20,309 nt of DNA, taken from the NCBI GenBank assembly GCA_034696485.1, contig JAQIWT010000439.1, positions 1 through 20,309 of the forward strand, given 5' to 3'. The notes beneath the pieces are model-generated. The model saw only the letters and a program-made list of their open reading frames with translations. It was not told where the DNA came from and searched no databases. The stretch is from Isohypsibius dastychi (taxonomy: Eukaryota; Tardigrada; Eutardigrada; Parachela; Isohypsibiidae). Shown here piece after piece: positions 17,401-20,309 of this stretch (position 1 is the stretch's first letter; every line of letters starts with the position of its first letter). The translations under genes and the position numbers were made by a program.

Positions 17401-19091
17401 TCCCTCATTTTAGGACGTTTAAAAGGAGGCGATCTTGAAATGACTGAATTACCGTGTCCCTGAGAAACCACTACGACTTGGAACTCAGCGAAAGCTCGTC
17501 TCTGCAAAACATCGATATCTTCTAGTCTCAGCATTTTTCCCACTTCAAACCCATGCTCTTCAAGAAGATGAGATGCTGCTGCCTCAAGGTGACCTGCCCC
17601 TCCCCTCTTGTCTAAATACAGCTTCCATGCATTATAATCTATACCACCAACTTTGGTGTCGTGTGTATGACGGAACTTACCAAGAAAAAGAGCGGCTGGC
17701 AAACACAAGTTTTTCTTAACATGCAAAAGTGAAACAAGGGAAGAAGATGTTCTCATTCTGTCGATAGAGCAATGAAGATTTTTGATTTTTCTTGGGGCGC
17801 CTCCTTTTATCGAAACAACTTTAGTGATGATTATTTTGAAAGAATCGTCGATCTTGAACTTTTTTGAAGAATTCAGCAGATTCATTTTTGCCATCAATAG
17901 ATCAACGCTAAAATCCTTAAACTGACGGACATGCAAATAAATGTTCGGACTCAGGTCTTTACAAGCTAGTTCGATCATGATGTAGTCATCGTCCTCGAAA
18001 GTTTCTGTACAAAGCCTGAAAATGGCCTCGAAAACCTTCGGCAAAAGTCTCATTGATGTTATGTTGTCGAATAGATCTGGGAGGGGAGCGATTTTAACTT
18101 TATGAACGTGGCGATAAATGCCATATTTTTTGCTGGTTTTCATAGTGACAGGTTCTAGCTCGAATAAATCGTCAAAATTTATCGGCGGCAAATCGGGCAC
18201 ATTTGCACCTCCTACTTGTCGTACGGGAGACTCGTAGACAGGACTAAAACTCAAACGCCTAGGAGTAATCAGTTTTTCGGCTTTTGGTCTAGTTCTTGCA
18301 GAAATTTCTGTAAAAAGGCAAATGGGTTTTTCTGTCGGAAACACAAAAGGATTTTCTGACACTGTTGCTGGATCATCGTGATAGATTTCGAAACTACATG
18401 GAGGTTGTGGTTGAATATTCAGTAAAGACAGTCTTTGACGAGCAGAAGTCAAACGAACTCCATTCACTCGATTTGCTAGCCCTGCTTTTTCAACATGAAC
18501 TGGAGGAAAAACATAAACCTCGGCGTAGTCAATCGGAGAAGGCTGTATTACTTGATTGAAATCAGGCGAAATAGGAGAAACAGGAGTGACAACAGGCGCC
18601 AGATTAAGCTGAGGTGAATGGGGACTTTGAGGTGAACCAAGGAAAATATCATGACAAGGAGAGGGAAAAACAGTTGCAGATCCAGAGTGATATCCACTAT
18701 CTTTAATGCCAATGAAAAAATTAGGAACTGGAGAAACGTGCAAATCAGGAAAATGAGGTAAGTTATCGTATGCGGGCAAATTGTTAACATGAAAAACAGA
18801 ACCAACTGGTGACCCCTGAACCAAAGAAACTTCATCAGAATCGAGAGCCTCAAAACCATTTGCCTGGATTGCCAACATCTGATCTTCTTCAACTGACTGG
18901 TACATCGCTGAGGTCAAACGACTAATTTCTTCACGAGCTCTCTCTCTACCATACAATTCCAACATGTAAACTAACTCAGGGTATGGAGGATTAACTTCGG
19001 TCGACCCGAAATGCAACTGATGCATGCTAATGAATTCTTTACGGTACCACATGACCAAATAGTAATCGGACAACCTAAAATTAGACTCCAT
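14421..19091 (-). CDS. Protein-primed family B DNA polymerase (pPolB) of the Maverick
   Basis: A 1556-residue replicative polymerase. From the N-terminus: a Ser/Pro-rich, probably disordered region (about 60-310), a region with LCLPAALFLGKF near 460 comparable to the cysteine box of the OTU-like part reported in related polymerases, and a Cys/His zinc-binding cluster (about 585-700). The 3'-5' exonuclease follows: Exo I FFDFETW near 715, Exo II AHNFRAYDGHF near 778 and Exo III YCSLDVTVL near 910. The palm has motif A DMVSLYPF near 1129, motif B KLMLNSFWGKFG near 1310, motif C YYDTDSV near 1405 and GPKSYSYEV after it. All catalytic residues are intact. The start is ATG at 19089-19091, the first AUG after the predicted spliced leader; six more codons upstream are open but lead back to an in-frame TGA without ATG. 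It uses a protein primer by family knowledge. Confidence 0.95.
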   Translation of the reverse strand: MESNFRLSDYYLVMWYRKEFISMHQLHFGSTEVNPPYPELVYMLELYGRERAREEISRLTSAMYQSVEEDQMLAIQANGFEALDSDEVSLVQGSPVGSVFHVNNLPAYDNLPHFPDLHVSPVPNFFIGIKDSGYHSGSATVFPSPCHDIFLGSPQSPHSPQLNLAPVVTPVSPISPDFNQVIQPSPIDYAEVYVFPPVHVEKAGLANRVNGVRLTSARQRLSLLNIQPQPPCSFEIYHDDPATVSENPFVFPTEKPICLFTEISARTRPKAEKLITPRRLSFSPVYESPVRQVGGANVPDLPPINFDDLFELEPVTMKTSKKYGIYRHVHKVKIAPLPDLFDNITSMRLLPKVFEAIFRLCTETFEDDDYIMIELACKDLSPNIYLHVRQFKDFSVDLLMAKMNLLNSSKKFKIDDSFKIIITKVVSIKGGAPRKIKNLHCSIDRMRTSSSLVSLLHVKKNLCLPAALFLGKFRHTHDTKVGGIDYNAWKLYLDKRGGAGHLEAAASHLLEEHGFEVGKMLRLEDIDVLQRRAFAEFQVVVVSQGHGNSVISRSPPFKRPKMREIILYYSDKHFDLLRSIKGFLGRSYYCDKCETAFSNKNQHNCLGVCSLCGRYNEDCELTEPTFCSKCCRTFRNKKCFEMHRLGNGAFCTCDNVFVCKFCKKFVNMSRRRGADKKHVCGEIFCKTCTEFVDQASHKCYMKVMKPEPIKEPNYLFFDFETWNHPELGHVPNMVICQRSDGTEIRFPADGEPMTEDIGPVFGKWLFTEENRGVTIIAHNFRAYDGHFILKYMLDNNLKPQVIKRGTQLLELRYGPLNINARDTLNFCPLKLSNFPKTVGLSHLISKGEFPHLANIPDNWDKIIPFPEPRDYMIESRSRADREVFLKWHAQEREKCRDEFDVHDQLASYCSLDVTVLRLCALKFRADFIKLCNIDPFKSVTIAAACQKYFKTYLLKPNEIAVISDHGYQANRKTSIEATEWLEWRNLEFEGRIRHGRNSKEVAVGKYFVDGFDKETNTVFEYNGAIWHGCPCCQNQEDRVPFSNMTMLEAYEYAETKVAFLENSGFIVEVMWSCQWQAMKREPDIVEFISSMDLQKPIVAKDAFKGGRTNASKLFHEVREGEKIHHIDMVSLYPFANKHEIYPVGHPDIIVSNFKDISCYFGIVRCIVETPDSDMFPPLPLTINGKLSFVLCMKCAEACNQDPCTHSTPQRYLHGTWCTPELHYAVDQGYKIVSTQEVWLWNERRPRFFAEFVDKFLKIKTEASGWPAHCVTEQSKDEYLAEVERKEGIVLDRDSMVSNPGLKAVAKLMLNSFWGKFGMRDNLTSTQFFHQPKDFYQLLRSKVRNVHDIHIVTEQCVMVTSSTEEDFNEGNSSSNLAIAAFTTSYARLRLLVMLKKLGGDRILYYDTDSVIYVSREGDWEPQLGSVLGEWDNQLEPGESHISSFVSLGPKSYSYEVFPTGRIEMKLKSITQNGYTENILESDGDKGFEQTGRALDKPALEELLRDKTKTLKVTYPNFIKKDPKYQKIFNIPQAKTLRLVYDKRVLLDDFTTLPFGTK

Positions 19092-19168
19092 TGTAATGGA
19101 GTAATACAACCTTGAACTCTGAGGAGGATCAAGAAGGATGGAACGAGATCACTGTAGCTCGACCGTTG

Positions 19169-19231
19169 CTAAAGGAAAGACAAACAACGTTTCACACCGA
19201 ACAAACCGCAATAAGAGATGAAAAGACTCAC
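19169..19231 (-). other. Predicted leader intron 2 of the polymerase gene (63 nt)
   Basis: Donor GTGAGT at 19231-19226 and acceptor TTTCCTTTAG ending at 19169. The donor G is the third base of an ATG (19233-19231), so splicing removes that AUG. The acceptor could instead serve as a trans-splice (SL) site for the polymerase mRNA, 77 bases before its ATG. Confidence 0.55.
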
Positions 19232-19326
19232 ATGATTTCTCGGAAAAGCGGGACGGAACGCGATCGTAGGAGTTCAATCCAAATGGATAACCTTGTAGAA
19301 GTTCACGGTAAGTTGACAAGTAATCA

Positions 19327-19389
19327 CTGTAAAAAGAAAAGATGTAAGCACACAGAACATCCAAGAAACAGAAACTAGGTGAAACTTAC
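19327..19389 (-). other. Predicted leader intron 1 of the polymerase gene (63 nt)
   Basis: Donor GTAAGTTT at 19389 downward and acceptor CTTTTTACAG ending at 19327, both near the nematode consensus. The donor again splits an ATG (19391-19389), and the intron contains one more AUG at 19360-19358. Confidence 0.6.
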
Positions 19390-19512
19390 ATGCTGTTCGT
19401 AACAGACTGTGAGACGCTGGAGCAGATTGGGCAAGTTCGAGCACAAGTTTCGGAAGTTTGATTCAAGAATCAAATGAAAACCGAAGAGGGCTTTTTACAG
19501 TGTGCTCATCCA

Positions 19513-19519
19513 TTATATA
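19513..19519 (-). promoter_or_regulatory. TATA box of the polymerase gene
   Basis: TATATAA on the minus strand about 420 bases upstream of the polymerase ATG. Start sites around 19487 would give a two-intron leader. Two ATGs overlap or follow the box closely but lie upstream of the expected start site. Confidence 0.5.
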
Positions 19520-19520
19520 G

Positions 19521-19992
19521 TCCAGTGATAAAACACACCTCTAAAAATTCAGCAAATAGAGATTCCAAGTTTCAGAATCTTCCAATAGCGTTAGGCCGCC
19601 CACATTCTGTCTGCCAGTCTGATCTTGAGTGACAGGAGCAATTAGACCCAGTGGTCATCGGAGCCCGCTCATGCATGCAAGCAGGTGATGAAACTTTTGA
19701 AAAATGATTAAAAACTCGAAATATATCGAAAGGTCGTGATATTTCAAAATGCATCTTTCACAAAACCAGCACATCCATAAAAAACATGGAAATCCACAGG
19801 TGCTCAAAATCAGTTTGAAAGAGTCATAAATCTCGAAACACGGCGGCTAGAATTCGTCGAAACTTTGATAATTTGATGTGAACCAAATTCTATTTTGTTG
19901 GAAAAACCAAACATTTCATCGGGAACACGGGAAAAAACTGAGCCATAATCTGTCAACAGTATACCCGTACAATTTCAAAAAACAACTGTCAG
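19521..19992. other. No recognised gene; probably the right end of the Maverick and/or flank
   Basis: AT-rich, only short open stretches. If the element ends here, its terminal inverted repeat should lie in this stretch, but no arm matching the left side (6300-6755) was found by eye. Confidence 0.4.
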
Positions 19993-20154
19993 TTGGAGCA
20001 GGTGGTGTGCGAGAAGGACGCCAACTTCTCCTTCCTCGCGTGTCCCGCTGCGAAGCTGTCAATCAAACTCTCCGATCTCGTTACGTTACAGCTTCACGTT
20101 GCGCGCATGAATGGTTCATTTTTTCAGTCTCACGGCAAAAAACTCATTCCGGAC
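19993..20154 (+). pseudogene. Exon-like fragment resembling the SURP region of SF3A1/PRP21
   Basis: A 54-codon open block, with GC-richer codons than its surroundings, lies between an acceptor (ACTGTCAG ending at 19992) and a GTATGT donor at 20155. It encodes NFSFLACP, then LSDLVTLQLHVARMNGSFFQS, which resembles the segment of splicing factor SF3A1/PRP21 leading into a SURP domain (D-L-x-x-L-T-x-x-F-V-A-R-N-G-x-x-F). The match is moderate and the exon is alone in the window; it could be part of a host gene to the right, or a duplicated fragment. Confidence 0.4.
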
Positions 20155-20300
20155 GTATGTTTTTTTGTATTTTAATAATGGAATTAGGTTTCTGCGAGCG
20201 AATCACTAGTAAAGCTGACGTCATTGCTTGTCGTGTCACTCGAGTGCTCATTCGGAATGTCCACTTCTTGGCTAAACAACACTAATCATCTGCATGATGA

Positions 20301-20309
20301 GGGGGGGGG
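20301..20309. repeat. Run of nine G at the window end
   Basis: The final nine bases are all G. This may be a contig edge or the beginning of a longer G tract. Confidence 0.9.

Larger units (their letters stand above)
6755..19520 (-). mobile_element. Maverick/Polinton element (virus-like DNA transposon), minimum extent
   Basis: The block holds the diagnostic Maverick set on one strand: protein-primed PolB, DDE integrase, FtsK/A32-type ATPase, adenain-type protease, penton-like minor capsid and double-jelly-roll major capsid, plus small element-specific proteins. The limits given are the last stop codon and the polymerase TATA box; the true element is longer. Terminal inverted repeats and the target-site duplication were not found by eye. 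All reading frames except the integrase are open, which suggests recent insertion. No gB-like fusogen of the kind reported in some Caenorhabditis Mavericks is present. Confidence 0.93.

Noticed and set aside
19092-19109. Six-codon upstream extension of the polymerase from a TTG
   Set aside because: Not a normal nematode start; the frame runs back to an in-frame TGA without an ATG, and the ATG at 19091 is the first AUG of the predicted spliced leader.
19112-19378. Plus-strand 88-codon open stretch opposite the polymerase leader
   Set aside because: It is antisense to the predicted introns and exons, is of low complexity in composition, and has no recognisable motif.
1-20309. CRISPR arrays, rRNA, tRNA genes, riboswitches
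   Set aside because: No regular repeat-spacer array or recognisable RNA gene was seen; the eukaryotic context makes CRISPR and riboswitches unlikely.

Overview
The window looks like nuclear DNA of a nematode, probably Caenorhabditis or a relative. It is packed with transposons. Predicted introns are short (63-151 nt) with GTAAGT-type donors and TTTTACAG/TTTTCAG-type acceptors. The flanking remnants are a hAT pseudogene and a PAT/DIRS-type tyrosine-recombinase retroelement. The species assignment is inference.

Layout. (1) 1-2166, minus: hAT transposase pseudogene running off the left edge, with a stop codon at the conserved Trp of its BED finger. (2) 2167-2766: no gene, a GC-rich patch with a short direct repeat. 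(3) 2767-4632: decayed YR retroelement (reverse transcriptase, RNase H and tyrosine-recombinase fragments) bounded by a 114-bp inverted repeat. (4) 4633-6754: no intact gene; one exon-like pipsqueak-type HTH fragment, a near-perfect 64-bp palindrome and a dispersed short repeat. (5) 6755 to about 19520, minus: an almost intact Maverick/Polinton, the virus-like transposon. (6) 19521-20309: right flank with an exon-like fragment resembling the SURP domain of splicing factor SF3A1/PRP21, ending in a run of G.

The Maverick is read right to left. The first unit is a long protein-primed family B DNA polymerase. It has a TATA box, and its apparent 5' leader contains two 63-nt introns whose removal eliminates every upstream AUG. 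After a 538-nt gap comes a second TATA box and a compact unit: orphan ORF164, a TATA-binding-protein (TBP) homologue, an FtsK/A32-type packaging ATPase, two small element proteins, a DDE integrase with C-terminal chromodomain (frameshifted), penton-like minor capsid, small basic virion protein, double-jelly-roll major capsid, adenain-type protease, a one-helix membrane protein, and a small homologue of the C-terminal domain of translation initiation factor eIF2-beta. Most neighbours overlap by ATGA, TAATG or a few bases.

The replication, integration, packaging and virion-maturation genes are standard for Mavericks. The unusual content is the TBP-like gene in the middle of the unit and the eIF2-beta-like gene at its end. 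Together with TATA boxes at both unit heads, they suggest an element that brings its own core-promoter factor and a factor able to touch translation initiation. I know of no description of this pair in Mavericks, but could not search. The terminal inverted repeats were not located, so the element ends are uncertain.
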